Positions 9,613 through 19,574 of a stretch of DNA of 64,000 bases are shown here, piece after piece. Both the position numbers and the translations under genes were made by a program. This DNA is from Filimonas lacunae (GTDB lineage: Bacteria; Bacteroidota; Bacteroidia; Chitinophagales; Chitinophagaceae). The stretch's first letter is position 1. Each line of letters begins with the position of its first letter. The DNA is taken from positions 5,460,823-5,524,822 of the forward strand of contig NZ_AP017422.1 of assembly GCF_002355595.1 (NCBI RefSeq), read 5' to 3'. The notes beneath the pieces were generated by a model. The model worked only from the letters and a program-made list of their open reading frames with translations. It did no database searches and had not been told where the DNA came from.

Positions 9613-11046
9613 CTATTGCAGGTCCCAGAAAAGCTTCGTGCTTACGGCATCACCTCCCTGCCCTAAAGCAGCAGAGGCGGCGTCATAATTATCAGTGTTC
9701 AGGGTTTCTTCCTGCGCCGGGTAGGTATACCTTTGGGGATATCCTGATATAGCGTACTCGGGCGTTTCCATAACAGGATAATCAAAACGACGGATATCTG
9801 TCCAGGCATCAAATCCCCGGTTATATAGGGCTATCCATTTTTGCAGGCCAATTTTTTGCTTATAGGTTCCCGGCAGGGTTGCATAATTACCCGTGGTAGC
9901 CAGGTAATCCGCAGCCTGGGCTTCGCTACCACCCCAGTATACAATAGAAGCGGTTACCCCAGCATTATAATGCGCAATAGTAGTGCCCCCTACAGCAAAG
10001 CCCCGTGCCGCAGCTTCTGCCAGCAGCAATTCCACCTCGGCATAATCCAGCAACAATGCTTCAAACGTAGGCTCCTGGATACGGTCCAGCGGTTTGGAGA
10101 AGGTGGAGTATTTGTTATCCCCTCCTATCACCCCACCGGAATACCCCCCTGCTGCATCGGCAGTAAAATACAAAGGCACCCGGGGATCGTTCAGCGCTAC
10201 CAGGTTATCTACAAATGTTTTTCCAATTACAAAGTCATGCCGGCCGCTTTGCACCAGTTCTACCCAGATAGGGTTGGTGTTGGGAGGAGATTCTTTATAA
10301 ATCAGGGCCGCATTATCATTGGCAGAAGTCATTACATAAGGAGCCGCCGCTTCTACTACTTTTTTAGCAGTCACCGGATCAAAATCTGCAACAATCAGCC
10401 CCAGTTTCAGCTTTAAGGAGTTGGCAAATACCAGCCATTTAGCAACATCGCCCCCATAAATGATATCGCTGGAACCAAAACTGGCCGCACCGGTTTCCAG
10501 AGCATTGATAGAGGTATCCAGGCGTGTGAACAGATCGTAATACACTGCACGGGCCGAATCGTATACAGGCAAAGGATGTGCATCTATGTCCAGGGCTTGT
10601 GAATAAGGAATGTGTCCAAAAGTGTTTACCAGCACCGACCAGGCATATACCTGTAATATGTCAGCAATGGCCAGCTCATTCCGGATCTGTTCCGGGGTGG
10701 TGAACTGTGGGTCCTGCTGCGGAATGCCCCGCTTGGCATCTTTGAGATTATAGAGTACATCGCGGTATAAACTATTCCAGAACGACTGTGGTATATTACG
10801 GGTAGTAAGGTCGTAATTGCTTTCGTCGTTATAGGTGGTTTCGGTCCAGTACTGCGCATTCAACCTGAAAATATTATAGTTTACACTGGGTGTGGTCATA
10901 ATATCTACCAGGTTTTTCTCGGCATTGGCAAACAAAGATGCCGGAGGTACACCCGTAGGCTTTTTGGTTTGATCGTTAAGATCTTCGATATGTTTAGTGC
11001 AGGAGACACATGCTATTACCAGCGCTATGATGATATATCTTTTCAT
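9613..11046 (-). CDS. SusD/RagB-family outer-membrane lipoprotein
   Basis: Surface glycan- or nutrient-binding partner of the SusC-type channel encoded 11 nt upstream. Lipoprotein signal: MKRYIIIALVIACVSC, with the Cys at about 16. The mature part has the helical TPR-like layout of SusD homologues (LNAQYWTETTYNDES early; ADILQVYAWSVLVNTFGHIPYS near 130; LEALLLDYAEVELLLAEAAARG near 340; KQKIGLQKWIALYNRGFDAWTD near 390). These landmarks fit the SusD-like subgroup found with peptide/glycan receptors. No carbohydrate-active enzyme gene is adjacent, so the substrate cannot be named. If susC is truly broken, this protein may lack its channel. Confidence 0.9.
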   Translation of the reverse strand: MKRYIIIALVIACVSCTKHIEDLNDQTKKPTGVPPASLFANAEKNLVDIMTTPSVNYNIFRLNAQYWTETTYNDESNYDLTTRNIPQSFWNSLYRDVLYNLKDAKRGIPQQDPQFTTPEQIRNELAIADILQVYAWSVLVNTFGHIPYSQALDIDAHPLPVYDSARAVYYDLFTRLDTSINALETGAASFGSSDIIYGGDVAKWLVFANSLKLKLGLIVADFDPVTAKKVVEAAAPYVMTSANDNAALIYKESPPNTNPIWVELVQSGRHDFVIGKTFVDNLVALNDPRVPLYFTADAAGGYSGGVIGGDNKYSTFSKPLDRIQEPTFEALLLDYAEVELLLAEAAARGFAVGGTTIAHYNAGVTASIVYWGGSEAQAADYLATTGNYATLPGTYKQKIGLQKWIALYNRGFDAWTDIRRFDYPVMETPEYAISGYPQRYTYPAQEETLNTDNYDAASAALGQGGDAVSTKLFWDLQ

Positions 11047-11057
11047 TGTAGTAGATT

Positions 11058-14000
11058 TTAGAACCTTAATTTTAAGTTTGCTCCCATAATGCGCACCATT
11101 GGGTTGGCGCCTACCTGGTAACCTTGTATGTTACCGGAACTTACTCCTTCTTCGGGATCGGCATAAGGCAGGTTTTTATGAATCACCCACAGGTTGCGGC
11201 CAAACAAGGAAAGGTCAATACCTTTGAAGGGCTTCAATTTGGCAATCACTTTTTCAGGTAATGAGTAAGTAATAGTAAGGTCGCGCAGTTTTACATAGCT
11301 GGCATCATACACAAACGTAGCAGCCGGGTTGCGCCGGTAACCAAATGCACCAAAACGTTCACTGATATCTACCCTTTGCGTATTAGGTGTCCCATCAGCC
11401 AATACCCCCGGAAATATTACGCCGCCGCCTTTGCCATTGACCACAGGATCACGTACAGGATTTCCCAGATCATTCACACCAGCGGTTTCAGGATATAAGC
11501 CCGTAGCCAGTCCGTAATACATATCCAACGAAAACACATCACCGCCTTTACGCACATCTATTAAAAAGCTTACAGCAACATTTTTGTATTTAAAAGAGTT
11601 AGTGATGCCTCCTGTCCAGTTGGGCGTTACATTGCCTATAATATCATTGGTATTACCAGAGAAGGCATAAAAGCCGTCATCACCTACAACCTTTTGTCCA
11701 TTCTTATACACAAACCCTTCCCCTCTTATAGTACCATAAGGTTCATTTAATGCAGCATTGATAGTTACCCCTGCCTGAAACGAGCCCAGCTGAAAGTTTT
11801 TGATACCCGATCCCAGCGATACCACCTTGCTTCTGTTCTTAGTCCAGTTGACCGTAACATTCCACGAAAAATCGCGGGTACGTACAGGTGTACCATTCAC
11901 CATCACCTCCCATCCTTTGTTATCTACCTCACCAACGTTAATGTACTTGCCATCATAGCCAGTGGCCCTGGATACGGGAGCCGGCACTATCTGGTTGGTG
12001 GTTTTGGAATTGTAGTAGGTAACATCAAACCCCAGCCGGCTTTTGAGGAAAGACATTTCCACACCCACTTCATACGACTTTGTTTTCTCCGGTTTCAGGC
12101 CAGGATTGTTTTTGACAACCAGCTCGGGAGTAAGCGCTGCATAAGAGTTGTTGTTACCCGGTGTTGATAAGCCTGCACTACCAAAACTGGGATTGATAGC
12201 ATAATAATCGATCAGCGACTGCGGATCGGCGCTGTTACCTACCTGTGCATAGTTAGCCCTTAGCTTGCCATAGTTTAACCAGGGAGCATTGGCGATTAAT
12301 TTGGAAAAAACAAAGCCCAGCGATCCGGAGTAATAGAAGTAAGAATTATTATTGGCAGGTAAGGTAGACGACTTATCCTGCCTGCCGGTTACATCTAAGA
12401 AAAGATAATCCAGGTAGCCCAGGGTAGCCGTTCCAAAATAACCATCCACTCCTACTTCACTGACTATTTCAGTGGGGGCAACAGCCGGGCTTTTGGTATT
12501 GCTTAGCGCATAAATATTGGGTACCGATAACCCACCGTTGGTAGAAGCAAAAGTAGAGTTGACATTGTTGCGCCTGATGTTAGACCCCAGCGATGCTTTG
12601 AGGTTAAGCTGGTTACTCAGGTTGCGGTTAAAGTTAATGAGCAGATCGTAGTTGTATTCTCTGTACGAACGCAGGAACTTGGAATAGTAAGGCACTTCCA
12701 GGCTACCCACTGCCACACGTTCTTCCTGTATTTCATCATACTAATCCAGGCTTACCCGGCCCATTACATCCAGCCACGATGTGATTTTATAAGAGACATA
12801 AGCATTGGCGAAATACCTGCTACGGCTATCGTTTTCATAGTTCTCGTAACGTATCCAGTAAGGATTGTTCCAATAGGCCGGCACGATGCCACCCACGGGA
12901 TCAGAAGGGTCGGACAAGTTCCACGTAACATTCTTGCGGGTGCGCAGGTAAGCTTCTTTCTGTTCTTTCACATCTACGTTTGTTTGCCACCACTGCCTGA
13001 AATTAGTCATCATATTAGCCGTGTGAGGGCCACTGTATCCAGATCCGTAGCGTCCCAGGCCATTGATCTTAGAAAAGTTAACGGCGCCGCCCACAGTAAG
13101 CTGATCGGTTATATTGTGTGTAGCACCGAAGTTGAACAGGTCTTTTTTAACGCTGCTGTTAGGCATCACCCCTTTGTCTTCTACACGGGTATATCCTATT
13201 TTAAAGGTGCCTTTATCTCCACCACCATCAACAAAAATGCTGGTATTATAAGCCAGCGGCTTTTCAAAAAAAGTAGTAGGATCATTAGCGCCTGCTACCC
13301 AGGGCCTGGATTTGCCATAATAAGGTGAAGACGGATCAAAGGCATCCCATTGGTATACCTGCAGGCTGGGATCGAATTTATAGCCCCAGGAAGCGTCTTC
13401 TGTAGTAGGCGTTACCCTGTCTGGAGTACCATCTCCATTCACATCCATGTTAAAGAACCAGCCCTTTGGAACCGTAGCAGTATCATAGTAAGTACCATAG
13501 CCAGCCCCATACGATTTCTGATATTTGGGGAAGGTTGATTTTTCAATAGACCCCAATGTAAGGCCTGCATTTACCGTAACCCCTAAACTGCCTTTGCGCC
13601 CTTTTTTAGTAGTAAGTAACACTACCCCGTTAGAAGCGCGTGAACCATACAACGCGCTGGCTGCTGCCCCCTTTAATATGTTCACCGATTCAATATCATC
13701 GGGGTTAATATCTGCCGCAGCATTGCCATAATCGTAGCCCCCCTTACCTACACGTTGCTGCGAGGTATTGGTGTTGGAGTTATCTATAGGGATACCATCA
13801 ATAACAAACAGCGCCTGGTTGTTACCTACCAGAGATTTATTACCCCGTATCACTACGTTGGTAGATCCACCGATAGAATTGTTCTGTCTTATCTCTATGC
13901 CAGAAGCTTTGCCGGACAAGCCAGCCGTAATGTTAGAAGTACGGGTTTTACTGATTTCATCACCAGCTATGGTTTGTGCAGCATAGGGTAATGAATTACG

Positions 14001-14342
14001 GGTACGCTTTATGCCCATTGCCGTTACTACTACTTCATCAATAACATTGTCTTTCCGAAGCAGCTTCACAGCCACTGTGTTGCCTGCTCCCAGCTTTACT
14101 TCTGTGGCAGCATAGTTGGTGGCTGTTATTACCAGCACCTCTCCCTGTGCAGCAATAATAGTAAACAGCCCGGTGGCATTGGATACAGCACCTCGTGTTG
14201 TTCCTTTTACCAGCACAGATGCTCCATCTACCGGCTGGCCCGTTTCATCTGTAACCTTTCCGGTAATAGACCTGGACTGAGGGAAGGCTGTTATACTGCA
14301 TAGCAGTATAAGCCCCCAAAAGAGAGCGATAGTTTGTCTCAT
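11058..14342 (-). pseudogene. SusC/RagA-family TonB-dependent receptor split by an in-frame amber codon
   Basis: Outer-membrane channel that imports nutrients bound by SusD using TonB energy. The reading frame runs from the ATG at 14342 to the stop at 11058 without a frameshift, but a TAG at 12743-12741 interrupts it after 533 codons, inside the barrel, between GRVSLD and YDEIQEERVAVGS. Upstream part: signal peptide (cut near AFPQSRS), CarboxypepD_reg-like domain (SITGKVTDETGQPVDGASVL), TonB-box region (VIDEVVVTAMGIKR), plug (VVIRGNKSLVGNNQALFVIDG). Downstream part: the rest of the barrel, ending in the usual aromatic C-terminus (RIMGANLKLRF). Without the TAG the product would be 1094 aa, normal for SusC. 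Both halves keep normal coding character, suggesting a recent mutation, a base-call error, or suppression. Confidence 0.85.
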
Positions 14343-14372
14343 GTAATGTAGTTTTTAAGATAAATAATCCTT

Positions 14373-14390
14373 CCTCATGGGGGTATGAGG
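14373..14390 (-). promoter_or_regulatory. hairpin in the susC 5' region
   Basis: CCTCAT-GGGGGT-ATGAGG, a 6-bp stem about 30 nt upstream of the susC ATG. The 276-nt gap (14343-14618) otherwise holds an AT-rich tract and, at its far end, the terminator of the next gene. There is no FecR/anti-sigma gene, so control by an ECF system is not indicated. Confidence 0.25.
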
Positions 14391-14553
14391 TATACTAAAA
14401 GGCAGTTTTATCTCAGGTTCACGAAGGAGAACAGTTAGCGTTTTTTTATTTGTTTTCTCATGAATCTATATGCAGCGATCATTACAAAATAGAAAAGCAT
14501 TTTGAATAAAAGAAGTTTTTAAAACTTTTTTTTAAGTTATATGTATAAAACAG

Positions 14554-14585
14554 AAAGTCCCCATTGCTGTTGCAACAGGGACTTT
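14554..14585 (-). terminator. terminator after the EEP-family gene
   Basis: AAAGTCCC (14554-14561) pairs with GGGACTTT (14578-14585), with an inner palindrome CTGTTGCAACAG. On the minus strand it follows the stop at 14619 and runs into TTTCTGTTTT. Confidence 0.7.
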
Positions 14586-14618
14586 TAAAGCTTTGTAACT
14601 TAACTAAGGTATAGTGCT

Positions 14619-15455
14619 TTATAATTTTATCTTAGCCAATACCGGGAAATGATCAGAAGGATATTTGCCACGGTAGGTATCTGTAAGAATACCGTATATA
14701 GTTACAGTAAACTGGCTGGTAGCAAAGATGTGGTCTATCACATCTGCCCGCTCTACCGATTTACCCCAGTTATTAAAGCTGCCATTGTTTACATATTTAA
14801 TGGCTGCCGCATTTCTTACATCTTTTACTACACCAGAGGTAGCCAGTATTTTATAGCAGTCGGTTTCGTATCCACCATTTAAATCGCCGGTGATCAATGC
14901 CGGTGTTTTACCAGCAATGGCTGTTACTTTTTGCAACATCAGCCTGCTGCTTTCTATACGGGCTTCTACCCCTTCATGATCGTAGTGTGCGTTGAAGAAA
15001 TAGAACGATTTTCCGGTAGTTTTATCTTTCAACTGTATCCACGAACAAATACGTTTACAGCATTTGGCATCCCAACCCAAAGATGGTTTAGCAGGGGTTT
15101 GAGAAAGCCAGAAATCGCCTTTGTTCAACAAGGTGAATTTGTCTTTTCTAAAAAAGATGGCAGAGTGTTCTCCGGAATCAATTCCATTATCGCGCCCTAC
15201 ACCATACCGTTGGTATTCGGGCAACGCTTTGCTAATATCTGCTAGCTGATTTTGCAGGCCTTCCTGTGTGCCTAATACATCAAAGCCATGAAAACGGATT
15301 AAAGCAGCTACCACCGGCGCGCGGTTTTCCCATAAATTACCGGAATCGTACCTGTTATCGTACCTGAGATTAAAAGTGCCCACCGTGTATTCCTGTGCGT
15401 GTAATATACCTGCTATCAGCAGCAACCACAACATACCTGCTATTCTCTTGTGCAT
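14619..15455 (-). CDS. secreted endonuclease/exonuclease/phosphatase (EEP) family protein
   Basis: Exported Mg-dependent phosphoesterase-fold protein; substrates in this superfamily range from nucleic acids to sphingomyelin and inositol phosphates, so none is assigned. Signal peptide MHKRIAGMLWLLLIAGILHA. Catalytic landmarks: TFNLRYDN near the mature N-terminus, GTQEG with the metal-binding Glu, NAHYDHEG, TGDLNGG, and the final SDHFPVLAKI. Length 278 aa. It is transcribed toward susC but has its own terminator, so it is probably a separate unit. Confidence 0.88.
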   Translation of the reverse strand: MHKRIAGMLWLLLIAGILHAQEYTVGTFNLRYDNRYDSGNLWENRAPVVAALIRFHGFDVLGTQEGLQNQLADISKALPEYQRYGVGRDNGIDSGEHSAIFFRKDKFTLLNKGDFWLSQTPAKPSLGWDAKCCKRICSWIQLKDKTTGKSFYFFNAHYDHEGVEARIESSRLMLQKVTAIAGKTPALITGDLNGGYETDCYKILATSGVVKDVRNAAAIKYVNNGSFNNWGKSVERADVIDHIFATSQFTVTIYGILTDTYRGKYPSDHFPVLAKIKL

Positions 15456-15539
15456 ATCTATAGAGTTTAGTTTGCAATGCTCACTTATTTGTTTTTTGTG
15501 GCAAGCGCCTGTTACATTAACAGATTGTTAATAAAGATA

Positions 15540-16412
15540 TTATAGCTTCTTAAATACTTCCTCCACAAACAATAAAGCTGCTTTTTTACGGTAAGCGCCT
15601 TTTTGCCACAATATAAAAGACTGCTTGGATAGCTCCTTGCCTGTAATGGGAATAGGCACCAGCTCTTCCCACCCCATCAATGCCTTTTCGTTTAGTACGG
15701 TTACCCAGTTTTCATCTCTAACCAGTGATAACAACGAGTGCACATCATTCAGCTCAATACGTACTTTGGGGATAATATCGTTTTTGGCAAACAATTCATC
15801 CAGGAAATCGCGTGATATAAATCCCTTACCTGGCAACACCAGGTTTAGCTTCCCGATTTCTTTTAAAGTAACCTTTTTAAGCGCAGCCAGGCTATGGGTT
15901 TTGGCTACTACCATTACAATGCGTGACGCAAACAAGGGCTGGCTGTTTAAATCTTCATCGCCAGGATGATTGTGAAAAGAAAGGATAAAATCCAGTTCAG
16001 ACATACGCAGTTTCTTTTCCAGCGCTCCCGGCGCATCATAATCCACCAGTATTTTTATATGCGGATACTTTTGAGTAAAGGGCGATAACACTGGCAGCAG
16101 CAATGATGAAAAAGCATAGGTAGTACCTATTTTAAGTTCACCGGATACACTGGTATTTAAATCGATAATGGCCTGCCGGGCTTTGTCTATTTCAGATAAA
16201 ATACGCCTGGCATGCTCCAGAAACACCTGCCCTGCTTCGGTTAGCACCACATGCTTTCCTATCCTGTCAAACAACAGCATTCCCAACTCTTCTTCCAGTT
16301 GTTTTATCTGTTGCGATAAGGTAGACTGCGTAACATAAATAGCTGCTGCCGCATCGGTAAAATGCAGGGTTTCAGCTGCCTTTACAAAATAGGTCAATTG
16401 TCTTACCTCCAT
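15540..16412 (-). CDS. LysR-family transcriptional regulator
   Basis: The N-terminal winged helix-turn-helix (about 1-60: MEVRQLTYFVKAAETLHFTD, then VTQSTLSQQIKQLEEELGM) is diagnostic, followed by a type 2 periplasmic-binding-like effector domain at about 90-290. The N-terminus resembles the CynR/OxyR-like branch. It is divergent from the MFS exporter with a 91-nt gap, the classic layout in which a LysR protein controls its neighbour; the effector is unknown. Confidence 0.93.
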   Translation of the reverse strand: MEVRQLTYFVKAAETLHFTDAAAAIYVTQSTLSQQIKQLEEELGMLLFDRIGKHVVLTEAGQVFLEHARRILSEIDKARQAIIDLNTSVSGELKIGTTYAFSSLLLPVLSPFTQKYPHIKILVDYDAPGALEKKLRMSELDFILSFHNHPGDEDLNSQPLFASRIVMVVAKTHSLAALKKVTLKEIGKLNLVLPGKGFISRDFLDELFAKNDIIPKVRIELNDVHSLLSLVRDENWVTVLNEKALMGWEELVPIPITGKELSKQSFILWQKGAYRKKAALLFVEEVFKKL

Positions 16413-16459
16413 ACATCAATCGTTTTTGGTAATCAATATCATTAAAACAATCTATTTTT

Positions 16460-16467
16460 CAAATTTA
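16460..16467 (-). promoter_or_regulatory. -7 box for the LysR gene
   Basis: TAAATTTG on the minus strand (TAnnTTTG), 48 nt before the LysR ATG. No good -33 box was found at the usual distance. Confidence 0.4.
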
Positions 16468-16503
16468 GCGAATAGCGGGAAATTTGCTGGTGAATAAAAA
16501 AGG

Positions 16504-17745
16504 ATGGTACCCGTGGCAATGCATATATTCAGATCGCTCAGATACAGAAATTTCAAACTCTTCTTTTACGGACAATCTATTTCGTTAATAGGCACCTGGA
16601 TGCAAAAAACAGCCGTGAGCTGGCTGGTTTACCGTTTAACCGGATCGGCAGTTTTGCTGGGTGTGGTAGGGTTTGCCAGTTTAATTCCTTCCTTGGTGCT
16701 ATCGCCACTGGCAGGAAGTTATATAGAACGGCGTAACCGCTACCGTGTGCTGGTTACCACACAGGTGGCTTCTATGTTACAGGCAGGCGCATTGGCACTG
16801 CTTATTTACTTTCGGATATACAATATTCCCATAATAGTGCTGTTGAGCCTGATACAAGGCATTATCAACGCATTTGACGTTACTTGCCGGCAGTCGTTGC
16901 TGATGGAAATGGTAGAAGATAAGGACGACCTGCCTAACGCTATTGCCTTGAATTCGAGCATGGCCAATTTTGCACGTATTGCCGGCCCCGCAGGCGCCGG
17001 TATTATACTAAGCACGCTGGGCGAAGATTTTTGTTTTTTCAGCAACTTTTTAAGCTATGTGCCTGTGTTGCTTTGCTTGTTTATGATGCGTCTGCAACTG
17101 CCACCTGTAAGCTCTAAAGACACCAGTATATGGAATGAATTACAGGAAGGATTTAAATATGTTTCGGGCGACAGGCAATTAAGCAGCATGATTGCTATGA
17201 TAGGTATAAGCAGCCTGTTTGTAATACCTTTTAACACCCTGATTCCCATTTTTGCCAAAGACCTGTTTAATGGTACAGCCAAAACCTTTAGCTGGTTTGA
17301 AAGCATGGCTGGCGTGGGTTCTATAGCCAGTGCTATTTACCTGGCCAATCTGAAACATGGCAAAAGCATGATTTCCGTAATGACGGTGGCCACCGTTATT
17401 TTTGGTTCCAGCCTGTTATTACTGGCCTGTAGCAGTTCGTTGCCCATGGCGTTGCTATTTATGGGATTGAGTGGTGTGGGCATGATGGCGCAAACATCGG
17501 CCATCAACACCTACATTCAAACACACGCTGCGCCTGCCATGCGTTCACGCGCTATCAGCTATTATGTAATGGCTTACCAGGGCATTATACCCGTGGGTAG
17601 TTTGCTGGCCGGTTACATGGCACAGATATGGGGCGCACGTGCCACTGTGTTTGTGGAAGGTACTATTGGCCTAACCGCTATAGCCGCTTTTGTATGGTTT
17701 AAAAACAGGGCCAACAACCGCAACACCCTGCTGGCGCAACCATAA
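16504..17745 (+). CDS. MFS transporter (EntS/MFS_3-like exporter)
   Basis: Inner-membrane permease with about 12 hydrophobic segments over 413 aa. The N-terminus FRSLRYRNFKLFFYGQSISL and the first-loop motif SYIERRNRYRVLV match the enterobactin-exporter-like MFS_3 group, and LMEMVEDKDDLPNAIALNSS is the well-conserved middle block. Export is therefore more likely than import; the substrate is unknown. An ATG at 16519 (MHIFRSLRY) is an alternative start. It is divergent from, and perhaps regulated by, the LysR gene. Confidence 0.88.
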   Translation: MVPVAMHIFRSLRYRNFKLFFYGQSISLIGTWMQKTAVSWLVYRLTGSAVLLGVVGFASLIPSLVLSPLAGSYIERRNRYRVLVTTQVASMLQAGALALLIYFRIYNIPIIVLLSLIQGIINAFDVTCRQSLLMEMVEDKDDLPNAIALNSSMANFARIAGPAGAGIILSTLGEDFCFFSNFLSYVPVLLCLFMMRLQLPPVSSKDTSIWNELQEGFKYVSGDRQLSSMIAMIGISSLFVIPFNTLIPIFAKDLFNGTAKTFSWFESMAGVGSIASAIYLANLKHGKSMISVMTVATVIFGSSLLLLACSSSLPMALLFMGLSGVGMMAQTSAINTYIQTHAAPAMRSRAISYYVMAYQGIIPVGSLLAGYMAQIWGARATVFVEGTIGLTAIAAFVWFKNRANNRNTLLAQP

Positions 17746-17808
17746 CTGAGTAAGCTTTTACCCATTGCTTTGTAACGGGCAGGCATAGTAATTGTGTTAT
17801 ACGCCTGC

Positions 17809-18534
17809 ATGAAAATACTTTGTTTGGCAATGCTGCTTGTTTGCTGCTGCCCTTGCATGGCACAGTATAACGACAGCACGCACTATCATGTAAGCTATTC
17901 CACTACAGGTATCATTAACCACACCAACGATGCCAACTCGTATGTACTGAACAATGCGTTTGCTTTTAACGTTCGTAAAAAAAGTATTTCGCTCAACTCT
18001 ACCAATAGCTGGATATACGGACAGAACAACCAGTCGCTTACCAACAATGATTTTTCCACCTCGCTTGATTTTAATATTTACCGCACAAGCAAGCTATTCT
18101 ACTGGGGGCTGGCCAATTACGATAACAGCTTTTCATTGAAGATTAATGAACGTTACCAGACTGGTGCAGGCGTAGCTTATTCCTTTGTTGACAATAAAAC
18201 CATGTTTTTAAACCTGAGTGATGGAATTTTATACGAGAAGAGTAACCTGATGCTGAATGATACCACCCGGGAAATATACCATACGCCGCGTAACTCCCTA
18301 CGTGTGCGTTTGCGGTTTGAGATCAAAGATATTTTTGTAATAGATGGCACGCACTTCCTGCAAAACTCATTGCTGCACAGTGAAGATTATATTATAAAAT
18401 CAGTAACTAACTTATCAGTGAAATTGCGTAAATGGCTCAGCTTTACTACTACCGTTAACTACAACCTGCTCAACCGCACACACCGCGAAAACCTGTTACT
18501 GAACTTTGGTATCACTGCCGAAAAATATTTTTAA
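17809..18534 (+). CDS. exported DUF481-like protein
   Basis: Secreted, probably beta-barrel protein of about 241 aa. The signal peptide MKILCLAMLLVCCCPCMA is followed by alternating hydrophobic/polar strands (SISLNSTNSWIYGQNNQSL; SFSLKINERYQTGAGVAYSF; LRVRLRFEIKDIFVIDGTHF) ending in an aromatic residue, as in outer-membrane barrels. It resembles DUF481 proteins, which have no fixed role. I start at the ATG at 17809; a GTG five codons upstream would spoil the signal peptide. Its stop overlaps the YihY stop by 4 nt. Confidence 0.7.
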   Translation: MKILCLAMLLVCCCPCMAQYNDSTHYHVSYSTTGIINHTNDANSYVLNNAFAFNVRKKSISLNSTNSWIYGQNNQSLTNNDFSTSLDFNIYRTSKLFYWGLANYDNSFSLKINERYQTGAGVAYSFVDNKTMFLNLSDGILYEKSNLMLNDTTREIYHTPRNSLRVRLRFEIKDIFVIDGTHFLQNSLLHSEDYIIKSVTNLSVKLRKWLSFTTTVNYNLLNRTHRENLLLNFGITAEKYF

Positions 18535-19451
18535 TCTTTTTCTTCCTGGGGAATATCGGAATACTCAAAAAACAATGCATCACGTTGAGGTTGTATCTGA
18601 TACCCTTTATACACACTCCATACTTTTGTAAAGGCAGCTCCAAAGTACAGGATCATAGAAGAATAGAACACAAACAAAAGCAGCAGTACCAACGATGCTG
18701 ATGCTCCGAAAATAACACCAATGTTGCTACCTGGCAATAAACGTTTTAATACTACCTTACCTACTGTAAACAACAGGCTGGTTAATAAAGCCCCTACTAA
18801 TGCTACCCGCCAGGCAGGACGGCCATCCGGCAAATACCGAAACATAACGGTAAACCAGGCAGTAACTACAATAACAGAAATAACCTGTGTAAGCACATTA
18901 TTGAATATGAGGGCTACCTGGGGCAGCATTTCCTGTAAATAGTTCCCCATGAGCACCTGTAAACTTTCTGCCACTACACTGGCCATAAAAAGAATACCGG
19001 CTATTAATATCACCGCCAGTGAACGCAGCCTGTCTTCCAGGGTAGCCCTGAAATTTTGCTTTACAGGCACACGAATCATCCACAGCTGGTTCATAGAGCT
19101 TTTAATAACCTTAAACAACGTGGTAGCCACAAATATCATGAACACAAAACCACCAATGCCAATTAACCAGTTATGCGCCAGGCCGCGAAACCCTTTCAAC
19201 GTAGTAATTACCTGGTGTGTGCTATCAGCCCCCACTATTTCTTCCAGTCTGTGATACAGATTGGCGCTGATGTTTTTGCGATTAAACAGTAACCCTAATA
19301 TTTGCGTTAGGATGATAAGAATGGGTGGTAAGGCAAAGCTGGTAAAAAAAGCAGTAGCCCCGGCCAGCCGTAACGGATCGTTACTGATTAACAGCCGGAA
19401 GGCATCGCGCAAAAGACCTAAAAAGTCTTTTATCCTTATTTTTTTACCCAT
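18531..19451 (-). CDS. YihY/virulence factor BrkB-family membrane protein
   Basis: Integral inner-membrane protein with about six membrane segments in 306 aa. Landmarks are LAGATAFFTSFALPPILIIL near the N-terminus, the long middle helices, the YRYLPDGRP-like segment (MFRYLPDGRPAWRVAL), and FGASASLVLLLLFVFYSSMILYFGA split across the last helices. The family is broad and poorly understood; the old RNase BN assignment is discredited. Single gene, convergent with the DUF481-like gene. Confidence 0.9.
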   Translation of the reverse strand: MGKKIRIKDFLGLLRDAFRLLISNDPLRLAGATAFFTSFALPPILIILTQILGLLFNRKNISANLYHRLEEIVGADSTHQVITTLKGFRGLAHNWLIGIGGFVFMIFVATTLFKVIKSSMNQLWMIRVPVKQNFRATLEDRLRSLAVILIAGILFMASVVAESLQVLMGNYLQEMLPQVALIFNNVLTQVISVIVVTAWFTVMFRYLPDGRPAWRVALVGALLTSLLFTVGKVVLKRLLPGSNIGVIFGASASLVLLLLFVFYSSMILYFGAAFTKVWSVYKGYQIQPQRDALFFEYSDIPQEEKD

Positions 19452-19574
19452 ACGTACCTATAAATTACCTTTTTAAACCCTGGTTATAATTTCCGATGCT
19501 GCAAGGTAAAGCTAAATGACATATCAAATACAACCCGCATGTGTTATACTGTAATAGTAGCTATTGCCATTTTT

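Noticed and set aside
11058-12716. Separate receptor gene starting at GTG 12716
   Set aside because: It is in the same frame as the upstream part and begins mid-barrel with no signal peptide or plug, so it is the second half of one interrupted gene.
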